The translations under genes were made by a program, and so were the position numbers. Shown in pieces: positions 56,988 through 64,000 of a stretch of 64,000 nucleotides of DNA. The first letter of the stretch is position 1, and each line of letters starts with the position of its first letter. This DNA is from JALORV01 sp963775635 (GTDB taxonomy: Bacteria > Pseudomonadota > Gammaproteobacteria > Burkholderiales > Burkholderiaceae_F): positions 62,001 through 126,000 of the forward strand of contig CAVZJO010000010.1 of the NCBI GenBank assembly GCA_963775635.1, given 5' to 3'. The notes beneath the pieces are model-generated. The model worked only from the letters and a program-made list of their open reading frames with translations. It searched no databases and had not been told where the DNA came from.

Positions 56988-57749
56988 ATGAAGCAATCCA
57001 TCAAGCTGGGCCTCGTGGCCACGGCACTGATGGCCATCACTGGGACGGTTTCCGCCCAGATGAAGGACGTCACGGTCGTAGATCCCCGCGAAAGCCCGTA
57101 TGTGATCGACGCGCGCGGAGTCATCGTGCGCGATCCGTTCGGCCTGTGCTGGCGTACGGGATCGTGGAGCGCCGAGCGTGCGGCGAAGACGGTCATCAAG
57201 GAAGCGAAGTATCCGAACTGGACGGCAATCTGCGAGTGCGAAGTAGAGGCCTTGTGGAAGACGTTGCCGCCGGCTTGCCTACCGCCGCCGCCGCCGCCGC
57301 CACCCCCGCCGCCGCCACCGCCGCCGCCGCCACCGCCCGCTCCGACAAGCGAGAAGGTGACGTTCGCCGCAGACGCCCTGTTTGATTTCGACAAGGCAAC
57401 GCTGCGTCCGGAAGGCCGTGCCAAGCTGGACGACCTGGTGTCGAAGATGGCCGGTGTGAGCCTGGAAGTCATCATCGCGGTCGGTTATACGGACCGCATC
57501 GGTCCTGACGCGTACAACCTGGCACTGTCTCAACGCCGCGCACAAGCGGTCAAGGACTACCTGGTGAGCAAGGGCATCGAGCCGAACCGTGTTTACACGG
57601 AAGGCAAGGGCAAGGCGAACCCGGTCAAGCAGTGCCCGGATCCGTCGGCCAAGGGCGAAGTTCGCAACCGCAAGCAGCTGATCGAGTGCTTGCAGCCGAA
57701 CCGTCGCGTCGAGGTCGAGGTCGTGGGTACCCGCCCGGTCAAGAAGTAA
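56988..57749 (+). CDS. ompA: OmpA-family outer membrane protein with polyproline linker
   Basis: A 253-residue envelope protein. Signal peptide: KLGLVATALMAITGTVSAQ. A ~75-residue N-terminal region with three cysteines (LCWRTGSW, AICECEVEALWK) is followed by a run of 19 prolines (57284-57340). Then comes the OmpA peptidoglycan-binding domain (FDFDKATLRPEGRAKLDDLV, GYTDRIGPDAYNLALSQRRA, NRRVEVEVVGTRP). It anchors the outer membrane to peptidoglycan. There is no eight-strand barrel. GAGGAG precedes the ATG; a terminator follows. Confidence 0.9.
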   Translation: MKQSIKLGLVATALMAITGTVSAQMKDVTVVDPRESPYVIDARGVIVRDPFGLCWRTGSWSAERAAKTVIKEAKYPNWTAICECEVEALWKTLPPACLPPPPPPPPPPPPPPPPPPPAPTSEKVTFAADALFDFDKATLRPEGRAKLDDLVSKMAGVSLEVIIAVGYTDRIGPDAYNLALSQRRAQAVKDYLVSKGIEPNRVYTEGKGKANPVKQCPDPSAKGEVRNRKQLIECLQPNRRVEVEVVGTRPVKK

Positions 57750-57769
57750 GCGACCTTCGCGCTGATCAA

Positions 57770-57796
57770 AGCCCCGCCTCGGCGGGGCTTTTTTTT
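57770..57796 (+). terminator. Rho-independent terminator after ompA
   Basis: AGCCCCGCC-TC-GGCGGGGCT with a run of eight T, 21 nt after the ompA stop. It separates ompA from ubiG. Confidence 0.9.
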
Positions 57797-57813
57797 GCGT
57801 CACGTTCGACCGA

Positions 57814-58083
57814 AGAACCTATCTCAGAGTCCCCGGTGGTCGCGGCGGGGTCGCATGGGGTGCGGGGCTAGGCGCGGCGAGGGGACCATTGCGCGTGCAA
57901 GGACCCGCCGCAACAACGCCATGCGCCCCATGCGACCCCGCCCCGCAGGGTTGCGAAGATAACCCGGCGTCTGCGGTGTTGGCCGGCTCGGCCGTAGGCC
58001 CGGCTACGGTCCTTCGCCAGCAGCCTTGCATCCGCCCGCTTCTCTTGGCAACGCGATCCATCGGGGACTCTGAGATAGGTTCT
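57814..58083. mobile_element. MITE-like element with terminal inverted repeats, before ubiG
   Basis: AGAACCTATCTCAGAGTCCC at 57814 recurs inverted at 58083, a 22-bp perfect terminal repeat extended to 26 bp with one mismatch. Inside, CGGGGTCGCATGGGG (57846-57860) is repeated inverted at 57926-57940, and CCGTAG/CTACGG form another hairpin (57992-58009). At 270 bp it has no coding sequence and fits a non-autonomous transposable element. No clear target duplication was found. It fills the whole ompA terminator-ubiG gap and ends 3 nt before the ubiG ATG. Confidence 0.7.
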
Positions 58084-58086
58084 AAC

Positions 58087-58797
58087 ATGCAGCCGATGAA
58101 CGCCAACGCCGATCCTGCCGAACTGCGCAAATTCGGCGACATGGCGGCCCGCTGGTGGGACCCGCAGGGTCCGATGCGGCCGCTGCACGAGATCAATCCG
58201 GCGCGATTGGACTGGATCGACCGGCTCGCCCCGCTCGCGGGCAAGCGCGCGCTCGATGTGGGTTGCGGCGCGGGGGTGCTGGCCGAGTCAATGGCGGCCC
58301 GCGGAGCGCAGGTCACGGGCATCGACCTGGCCGGCAAGGCGCTCGCAGTCGCCCGCCTGCACGCGCTCGAAACCGGCGCCCAGGTCGACTACCACGAGGG
58401 CTCTGCCGAAACGTGGGCCGCGCGTGAGCCTGCATCGTTCGACGTCGTGACCTGCATGGAGATGCTCGAGCATGTGCCCGACCCCGCTGAGGGCGTCAAA
58501 GCCTGCGCGACGCTCGCGCGGCCGGGCGGCTGGGTGTTTTTCTCAACCATCAATCGCAACGCCAAGGCCTTCGTGCTGGCCATCGTTGGCGCCGAGTACG
58601 TTCTCGGTCTGCTGCCGCGCGGCACGCACGAGTACGCGAAGTTCATCAAGCCCAGCGAGCTCATTCGAGCCGCGCGTGACGCAGGCCTGGAACTTCATGA
58701 ACTGATCGGCATGAGCTACAACCCGCTGATGCGGACGGCGTCGCTTGGTCGCGATACTGACGTCAATTATCTGGCGGCGTTCCGCAAGCCCGCATGA
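58087..58797 (+). CDS. ubiG: Ubiquinone biosynthesis O-methyltransferase
   Basis: A 236-residue SAM-dependent methyltransferase performing the two O-methylations of ubiquinone synthesis. RWWDPQGPMRPLHEINPARL is the UbiG signature. ALDVGCGAGVLAESMAARGA binds SAM, then VTCMEMLEHVPDP and FFSTINRNAKAFVLAIVGAE. The ATG at 58087 lies directly after the inverted-repeat element; GATAGG in the element is the only ribosome-site candidate. An ATG three codons later is possible. Confidence 0.93.
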   Translation: MQPMNANADPAELRKFGDMAARWWDPQGPMRPLHEINPARLDWIDRLAPLAGKRALDVGCGAGVLAESMAARGAQVTGIDLAGKALAVARLHALETGAQVDYHEGSAETWAAREPASFDVVTCMEMLEHVPDPAEGVKACATLARPGGWVFFSTINRNAKAFVLAIVGAEYVLGLLPRGTHEYAKFIKPSELIRAARDAGLELHELIGMSYNPLMRTASLGRDTDVNYLAAFRKPA

Positions 58798-58843
58798 AGA
58801 GATCGCCTCACGTTCCTCGGCGTCCGGCCGTAACGGAGTGCGG

Positions 58844-59530
58844 ATGACGACGGTGGCCGCGGTGCGGCTGGTGCTGTTCGATCTGGATGGGACGCTCGCC
58901 GACACGGCGCCCGATCTCGCTGCCGCCGTCAACCGGATGCTGCTGGCGCGCGGGCGCGAGGTGCTGCCGCTTGCCGACCTGCGGCCGCTGGCGTCGCATG
59001 GCGCGCGCGGCCTGATCGGCCGGGCGTTCGGGCTCGCGCCCGACGACGAGGGCTACGAGTCGCTGCGCCAGGAGTTCTTTCGCGAATACGAAACGGCGCT
59101 ATGCGACGCCAGTACCCTCTTCCCCGGCATGGCAGAAACCCTGGACGCGCTCGACGCCGCGGACATACGCTGGGGAATCGTCACCAACAAGATCGCGCGC
59201 TTCACCGATCCGCTCGTGCGCGCGCTCGGGCTCGATGGCCGCGCCGCCTGCGTGGTCAGCGGCGACACCACGGCGCATACCAAGCCGCATCCGGCGCCGC
59301 TGTTGCACGCGCTGCGCCATTCCGAACATTCGGCGGGCGAGGCGGTCTACGTGGGTGACGATCTGCGTGACGTACAGGCCGGCCGTGCTGCCGGGCTGCG
59401 CACGGTCGTTGCTGCCTATGGCTACCTCGGCGATGCCGAGCCCATCGAACGCTGGGGGGCGGATCACGTGATCCGGAACCCCGCGGACCTGCTGCCGTTG
59501 CTCAAGCGCCATCCGGACGTCGATCGATAA
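58844..59530 (+). CDS. gph: Phosphoglycolate phosphatase (HAD family)
   Basis: A 228-residue HAD hydrolase. LVLFDLDGTLADTAPDLAAA is motif I with the nucleophile Asp, WGIVTNKIARF motif II, KPHPAPLLHAL motif III (Lys) and VYVGDDLRDVQAGRAAGLRT motif IV. It removes phosphate from 2-phosphoglycolate, or acts as a related MupP-type phosphatase. The ATG at 58844 follows GGAGTGCG. It is 46 nt after ubiG, its normal partner. Confidence 0.9.
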   Translation: MTTVAAVRLVLFDLDGTLADTAPDLAAAVNRMLLARGREVLPLADLRPLASHGARGLIGRAFGLAPDDEGYESLRQEFFREYETALCDASTLFPGMAETLDALDAADIRWGIVTNKIARFTDPLVRALGLDGRAACVVSGDTTAHTKPHPAPLLHALRHSEHSAGEAVYVGDDLRDVQAGRAAGLRTVVAAYGYLGDAEPIERWGADHVIRNPADLLPLLKRHPDVDR

Positions 59531-59559
59531 TCAATCGCAGCGGCATCACCGAGCGAGTC

Positions 59560-62500
59560 ATGCTTCCAGCGATCCGGTCCTGGGCGCCCAAGCTGAAGAC
59601 GATCGCGCTGGTCGCAGCCGGTGCACTGCTGCTGTTCGGCATCGTCGGCTACTTCGCGATACCTGCGGCCGTGCGCTGGGGCGTGCAGACGGTCGCCGCG
59701 CGCGAGCTGGGTCGCGAGGTCCGTGTCGAGTCGATCTCCGCCAATCCGTACACGCTGACCGTCACCCTGCGCGGCCTGGTCGTCGGCGGCACCGCAGGCG
59801 AATCGGAGCCCTTGCTGACGGTCCGCGAAGTCGAGGCGGACGGCGCAGTGGCGTCCCTGTTGCGCTTCGCGCCGGTGCTGGATGGCCTGACCATCGACGG
59901 CCTGACCGCCAACATCACGCGACTCGAAGCGCAGCGATTCAACTTCAGCGACATCGTCGATCGGCTGCAGTCCAGACCGAAGACCAGCGACGAGGCCACC
60001 TTCTTCTCGATTTCGAACATCGAAGTTCGCGACAGCACGGTGAATTTTGACGACCGGCCGGTGGCCCGCAAGCACATGCTGACGGAACTCAGAGCCGGCA
60101 TCCCGTTCATCTCGAACCTTCCGGTCGACGCCGAGATCAAGGTCCAGCCGGCGTTCTATGCCCGCCTGAACGGCTCGCCGATCGAAGTGAAGGGCGAGAC
60201 CCGGCCTTTCCACGAGACCCTGGAATCATCGGTCGATCTGAATTTCTCGGACCTGGACATCCCGACCTACCTCGCTTACTCGCCCGTGCGACTCAATTTC
60301 GTCATCCCGCGCGGCACGCTGAGCACGGAGCTGCGCGTCGTGTTTCGCCGCGCCACCGAGGCACAAGGCGAGCGGCCGGCGCAGCCGGCGCGGACGCTGA
60401 TCTCCGGCGGATTCGGCATCAGCAACTTCGCGCTGGCTGCGCCCGCCGCGAATCCGCAGCCGCTGATTGGCTGGAAGTCGCTGCGGGTCGCGCTCGACCA
60501 AGTCGAGCCCTTCGCGCGGCGGGCGGTCATCGGCGACGTCGCGCTGACCGGACCGGTCATCGACGTCGCGCGCGATACCGAGGGCGTTCTCAACTGGTTG
60601 CGGTTTGCGCAGGCGCCGGCGGACGAGCGTGCACCGGCACCACCCGGCACGCCCGCATCGACGCCGCCGGCGGCGCCGTTCGCGGTGATGCTGAAGCACG
60701 CCAGCGTCAGCGAGGGTACCGTGAACTACGTCGACGACTCGGCCGGCAGCTTCCGCATGCAGCTCGTCAACGTCAGCGCTGCGGCCAGCGCGCTCGACAC
60801 GACTTCGAGTGCCCGCGGCAAGGTGCGGGTCAGCGGCGAGGTTGCCGAAGGCGGCGGATCGTGCACGCTCGAGGGCGAAGCCGGCCTGTCTCCGGTGGGC
60901 GGCCGACTGGCGTTGACCGCGCGCGACGTCAAGCTGAGATCGCCCGCTCGCTACCTCGCGCAGGTCGTCAACGCGACGCTCGACGGCAGCAGTGATGTCG
61001 ACGGCGTCGTCGAATTCGCAGCAGCCGAACCGGCGATGGAGATCAAAGTACGGGATCTGGTCGTGCGCAGCCGATCGGTCAGCGTGCAGGGCCCGAAGGG
61101 CAGCGGCGCCAACTTCGATCTCGAAGCGATGGCACTCGACGGCGGAGAGCTCGACTTGACTCATCGCCGTTTCACGATCGCGAAGCTGATGCTCGATGCG
61201 CCGCGCACGCTGGTGCGCCGCCTCGCCAATGGCGACATCAACTGGCTCACTGTATTCCGCGCGCGGCCCGGCGACGCGACCCTGACGACCGACAAGCCCG
61301 CCGCGGGCGCGGTGGCCCCGCCATGGATGGTTGAACTGAAGGAAGCGGTCGTAACGCGAGGCGATGTGCGGCTCGAGGATCTGGCGGTCGAGCCGAACGT
61401 CAAGCTGCGCGCTTCGGCCATCGGGGCCACGCTGCGCAGCGTCGTGAGCGACGGGTCGCAGCGCGCCGAGCTCGAACTGCGCGCGCGTTTCGGCAGCGGC
61501 GGAACGATCGTCGCGAATGGCGGAGCGCGCTGGAATCCGCTGGCGGCGGATGCACGATTCGATGCGCGCAACCTCGATGTGTCGGCGGTGCGGCCTTATG
61601 TCGCTGCACATTTGAACGCGGTGCTGGCACGCGCCGAGCTGTCGGCGCGCGGAACCGTGTCAGTAAGTCAGCCACCGGGTGAGGAAGTCCCGCTGGCTGT
61701 CGGCTACCGCGGCAGCGCCCGGTTGGCGAACCTGCATGTGCTCGATGCGCGCGGCGAAAGTGACCTGCTCGACTGGCAGGTGCTCGAGCTCAGCCAGATC
61801 GCGGCGCGGCTCGGCCAGGGCCCGCCCGAAGTGGCCGTCGGCAAGATTGCACTGTCGGATTTCTACGCGCGCGTGATCGTGTCCGACCAGGGTCGGCTGA
61901 ACCTGGTGGATCTGGTCAAGCGGCCGGAAGGGACTGCTGCCGCCACGCCCACGAAGGCTGAGCCCGCAAGGGCAGCCGAAGCCATTCCTCCCACCTTGCC
62001 GGCCGATCGGGAGATGGCGGCAGCGAACGCTCCCGCACCAACCACTGAGGGTGCAAGTCGCGCGGCAACCGCGGCCGTGCCCGCGGCCCCTGATATTGGT
62101 GCGCCTCGGCCGCTGATCCGCATCGGCCAGATCGACCTGGCCCGCGGCAACGTGTACTTCACCGACAACTTCATCAAGCCCAACTACACGGCGAACATGA
62201 CGGGCTTGTCGGGAACGGTGACCGCGCTGGCGTCGAACAGCCCCGAGCCGGCGACGCTCGCGCTGAGCGGAAAGATCGACGACGAGGCCCCGCTCGATAT
62301 CACCGGCCGTCTGAATCCGCTCGCTCCCAAGCTGCTGCTCGACATCGAAGGTCGTACCAAGGGCGTCGACCTGCCGCGATTGACACCGTACTCGGTGAAG
62401 TACGCAGGCTATCCGATCACCAAGGGCAAGCTGTCGATGGAAGTGCACTATCAGGTTGAGAACGAGAAGCTGACCGCGACCAACCACCTGTTCCTCGATC

Positions 62501-63306
62501 AGCTGACCTTCGGCGAGCGCGTCGAAAGCCCGACGGCCACCAAGCTGCCGGTGTTGCTCGCGGTCAAGCTGCTGACCAACAGCCGCGGCGAGATCGATAT
62601 CCGTCTACCGATCTCGGGCACGTTGAACGATCCGAAGTTCTCGATCGGCGGCATCATCGTGCAGGTCATCATCAACCTGCTGACCAGGGTGGTGACCGCC
62701 CCGTTCTCGCTGCTTGCCGGCGCTTTCGGCGGCGGCGAGGAGCTTGGCTATGTCGAGTTCGCGCCCGGCGCCGCGGTCCTCGCGTCGGATCAGAGCAAGC
62801 GCGTGGATGCGCTGTCAAAGGCGCTCAACGAGCGGCCGGCGCTGAGGGTCGACATCATCGGCCGAGTCGACCCCGCGGCGGACGCCGAGGGCGTGAGGCA
62901 GGCCAAGGTCGAGGCCAGGCTGAAGGCAGCCAAGGTGCGGCAACTGGTGCGCTCCGGCGGCGCCGCGGTCGACCCGGCCACCGTCACGATCAGCAACGAA
63001 GAGCGCCCTACATTGATCGCCGCCGTCTATTCGAGCGAAGAGATCCCCGACAAGCCCCGCAACTTCATCGGCCTTGCGAAATCGATTCCGGCACCAGAGA
63101 TGGAGCAGTTGCTGCTGAAGCATCTGGCGGCCACGCCCGACGACCTGCGCGCGCTCGCCAATCAGCGTGCATCGGCCGTTCGGAACCGGCTCGAGGCCGA
63201 GGGCAAGGTTTCGCGCGAACGATTGTTCCTCGTCGAGCCCAAACTGACCGCCGAGGGCATCCAGGACAAGGGGGCAAAGACCCGGGTTGATTTCTCGCTG
63301 AAGTGA
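59560..63306 (+). CDS. Large AsmA-like DUF748 protein
   Basis: A 1248-residue envelope protein. One N-terminal membrane helix (TIALVAAGALLLFGIVGYFA) is followed by long beta-rich repeats of the AsmA/DUF748 type (VDLNFSDLDIPTYLAYSPVR, KIDDEAPLDITGRLNPLAPK, KGVDLPRLTPYSVKYAGYPI, RGEIDIRLPISGTLNDPKF). Two low-complexity Ala/Pro linkers lie near 355 and 790-850. The C-terminal ~200 residues resemble an OmpA-like unit (RVDIIGRVDPAADAEGVRQA). AsmA-like proteins bridge the periplasm for lipid transfer; that role here is inferred. It is 29 nt after gph. Confidence 0.8.
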   Translation: MLPAIRSWAPKLKTIALVAAGALLLFGIVGYFAIPAAVRWGVQTVAARELGREVRVESISANPYTLTVTLRGLVVGGTAGESEPLLTVREVEADGAVASLLRFAPVLDGLTIDGLTANITRLEAQRFNFSDIVDRLQSRPKTSDEATFFSISNIEVRDSTVNFDDRPVARKHMLTELRAGIPFISNLPVDAEIKVQPAFYARLNGSPIEVKGETRPFHETLESSVDLNFSDLDIPTYLAYSPVRLNFVIPRGTLSTELRVVFRRATEAQGERPAQPARTLISGGFGISNFALAAPAANPQPLIGWKSLRVALDQVEPFARRAVIGDVALTGPVIDVARDTEGVLNWLRFAQAPADERAPAPPGTPASTPPAAPFAVMLKHASVSEGTVNYVDDSAGSFRMQLVNVSAAASALDTTSSARGKVRVSGEVAEGGGSCTLEGEAGLSPVGGRLALTARDVKLRSPARYLAQVVNATLDGSSDVDGVVEFAAAEPAMEIKVRDLVVRSRSVSVQGPKGSGANFDLEAMALDGGELDLTHRRFTIAKLMLDAPRTLVRRLANGDINWLTVFRARPGDATLTTDKPAAGAVAPPWMVELKEAVVTRGDVRLEDLAVEPNVKLRASAIGATLRSVVSDGSQRAELELRARFGSGGTIVANGGARWNPLAADARFDARNLDVSAVRPYVAAHLNAVLARAELSARGTVSVSQPPGEEVPLAVGYRGSARLANLHVLDARGESDLLDWQVLELSQIAARLGQGPPEVAVGKIALSDFYARVIVSDQGRLNLVDLVKRPEGTAAATPTKAEPARAAEAIPPTLPADREMAAANAPAPTTEGASRAATAAVPAAPDIGAPRPLIRIGQIDLARGNVYFTDNFIKPNYTANMTGLSGTVTALASNSPEPATLALSGKIDDEAPLDITGRLNPLAPKLLLDIEGRTKGVDLPRLTPYSVKYAGYPITKGKLSMEVHYQVENEKLTATNHLFLDQLTFGERVESPTATKLPVLLAVKLLTNSRGEIDIRLPISGTLNDPKFSIGGIIVQVIINLLTRVVTAPFSLLAGAFGGGEELGYVEFAPGAAVLASDQSKRVDALSKALNERPALRVDIIGRVDPAADAEGVRQAKVEARLKAAKVRQLVRSGGAAVDPATVTISNEERPTLIAAVYSSEEIPDKPRNFIGLAKSIPAPEMEQLLLKHLAATPDDLRALANQRASAVRNRLEAEGKVSRERLFLVEPKLTAEGIQDKGAKTRVDFSLK

Positions 63307-63319
63307 CCCGATCTCGACC

Positions 63320-63325
63320 TACAAT
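63320..63325 (+). promoter_or_regulatory. -10 box of ssrA
   Basis: TACAAT ends 10 nt before the first base of the tmRNA, the correct spacing for sigma-70. No good -35 box is seen at 17 bp. Confidence 0.55.
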
Positions 63326-63335
63326 TAGCCTTTCT

Positions 63336-63698
63336 GGGGGCGACCTGGCTTCGACGCGGGTCGTGAAGGATCTCAGGGCATGCCGAGGACCAGTCACCTC
63401 GTAAATCCATCTGGAACACTACAAACGCCAACGAAGACGCGTTTGCTCTAGCCGCTTAAACCCGGTTAGACGCTGCACTGGTTCGCTTCCGGGCCAGGTC
63501 GGGTAACCGACAGCAGCGCCATTTACGGAAGCTGGATGCCGGTGGAGTCACGACGGCGGCATCGAGATCCAGTGACTGGCTGCGCGTCGGCCTGCCGATC
63601 GGCCAAGCGCGCAGTGAGACTCAAATAGACCGGCTACGCATGTAGAACTGGATCTGGATCATTCGCGGACGCGGGTTCAATTCCCGCCGCCTCCACCA
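63336..63698 (+). ncRNA. ssrA: tmRNA
   Basis: A 363-nt transfer-messenger RNA. The 5-prime GGGGGCG pairs with CGCCTCC just before the encoded CCA end (63696-63698). GACCTGGCTTCGACG opens the tRNA-like half, and GGTTCAATTCCCGCC is the T-arm. The tag frame at 63427-63459 encodes ANEDAFALAA followed by TAA. It rescues stalled ribosomes and marks proteins for proteolysis. An integrase gene follows directly. Confidence 0.95.
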
Positions 63699-63733
63699 CC
63701 GATATGTTCAACAGGAACCGAATAAGTCCAACA

Positions 63734-63759
63734 AGCCCGCGATGCAGCGGGCTTTTTTT
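63734..63759 (+). terminator. Rho-independent terminator after ssrA
   Basis: AGCCCGC-GATGCA-GCGGGCT with seven T, 35 nt beyond the tmRNA CCA. Confidence 0.88.
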
Positions 63760-63807
63760 CGTCCATGGTGTCCAGTAGCTCTCAGGAAAGCCACCGAAAG
63801 CTGCCAA

Positions 63808-63858
63808 TTGGGGGCATTTTGGGGGCAACAGGCCAAGGCCGAATTGGAGTTGCCCCCA
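63808..63858. repeat. TTGGGGGCA repeats before the integrase gene
   Basis: TTGGGGGCA occurs at 63808-63816 and 63819-63827, 11 bp apart, and its inverted core TGCCCCCA at 63851-63858, just before the integrase ATG. This may be an arm or regulatory site for the recombinase, or an autoregulation site. Confidence 0.4.
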
Positions 63859-63859
63859 C

Positions 63860-64000
63860 ATGACGTTGACCGACACCCCGTCCGCTCAGCCAAGCCGCGC
63901 GACAAGACCCTGAAAATGTTCGACAGCGGCGGGCTTTATCTCGAAGTCACGCCGACCGGGAACAAGTGGTGGCGCTGGAAGTACCGATATGGAGAAAAAG
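63860..64000 (+). CDS. Tyrosine recombinase (integrase), N-terminal part, frameshifted
   Basis: MTLTDT is followed, one frame over, by VRSAKPRDKTLKMFDSGGLY then LEVTPTGNKWWRWKYRYGEK at the window end. This is the N-terminal DUF4102 (arm-binding) domain of P4-type integrases. One missing base in GACACCCCGTCC near 63877 explains the break. Its place just downstream of ssrA marks an element integrated at the tmRNA gene. The catalytic domain lies beyond the window. Confidence 0.75.

Noticed and set aside
57810..58090. Target-site duplication for the inverted-repeat element
   Set aside because: Several possible end points were tried and no matching direct repeat flanks them; either it decayed or the element arose otherwise.

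Overview
The window is GC-rich chromosomal DNA of a betaproteobacterium, most likely from the Burkholderiales. The evidence is gene order: gyrA-pheA-hisC-tyrA-aroA-cmk-rpsA-ihfB-lapA-lapB-cysM on one strand, gltA-sdhEBADC-gntR diverging from mdh, ompA-ubiG-gph downstream of gyrA, and a tmRNA whose tag ends in ALAA. Assignments rest on motifs read by eye; no database search was possible.

Layout. (1) 1-2830: genes on the minus strand separated by attC-like recombination sites (498-560, 2377-2437, 2765-2828, with a remnant at 1801-1826) and with no integron integrase nearby, i.e. an integrase-less cassette cluster. (2) 3258-10912: a five-gene plus-strand operon encoding two NfnAB/SudBA-like flavin/iron-sulfur subunits, a 2-oxoacid:ferredoxin oxidoreductase (gamma-alpha fusion plus beta) and a 739-residue protein of unknown type ending in a ferredoxin domain. 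It is followed by a ComB-like phosphatase. This operon is the best candidate for an undescribed system. (3) 11644-26730: two DUF4124 proteins and a TCA/methylcitrate block. gltA-sdhEBADC-gntR lies on minus and mdh-prpB-prpC-prpD-acnA on plus, with palindromes around the GntR gene. (4) 26705-34571: a 78-bp tandem repeat at the end of acnA, an MCE/Mla-type lipid transport operon, DUF2237, a PIN protein, a decayed UPF0114 gene, class I fumarase and a Cds1-like cysteine desulfhydrase. (5) 34544-55333, minus strand: cysM, lapBA, ihfB, rpsA, cmk and aroA, then a minor-pilin/PilY1 cluster inserted between aroA and tyrA, then tyrA, hisC, pheA, a 3-prime scrap of serC, and gyrA. (6) 55535-63306, plus strand: an MtaD-like deaminase, OmpA, a 270-bp inverted-repeat element directly before ubiG, then ubiG, gph and a large DUF748 protein. 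(7) 63336-64000: ssrA followed by the start of a phage-type integrase, the usual arrangement for an element integrated at the tmRNA gene.

How the genes work together. Parts 2-4 are centred on carbon flow through the TCA cycle. The oxidoreductase operon could exchange electrons between a 2-oxoacid/CoA couple, ferredoxin and NAD(P). The sdh, mdh, gltA, acnA and fumA genes supply most of the cycle, and the prp genes feed propionyl-CoA carbon into it. Part 5 joins the aromatic amino-acid pathway (pheA, hisC, tyrA, aroA) to translation, DNA-bending and LPS-control genes.

Caution on sequence quality. At least thirteen genes, including expected housekeeping genes (aroA, tyrA, acnA), are broken by single-base frameshifts with intact coding sequence on both sides. 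Many uncorrected indel errors explain this better than mass gene decay, so frameshifted genes are given as one feature each with the shift position noted. The UPF0114 and serC remnants lack whole segments and look truly degraded.
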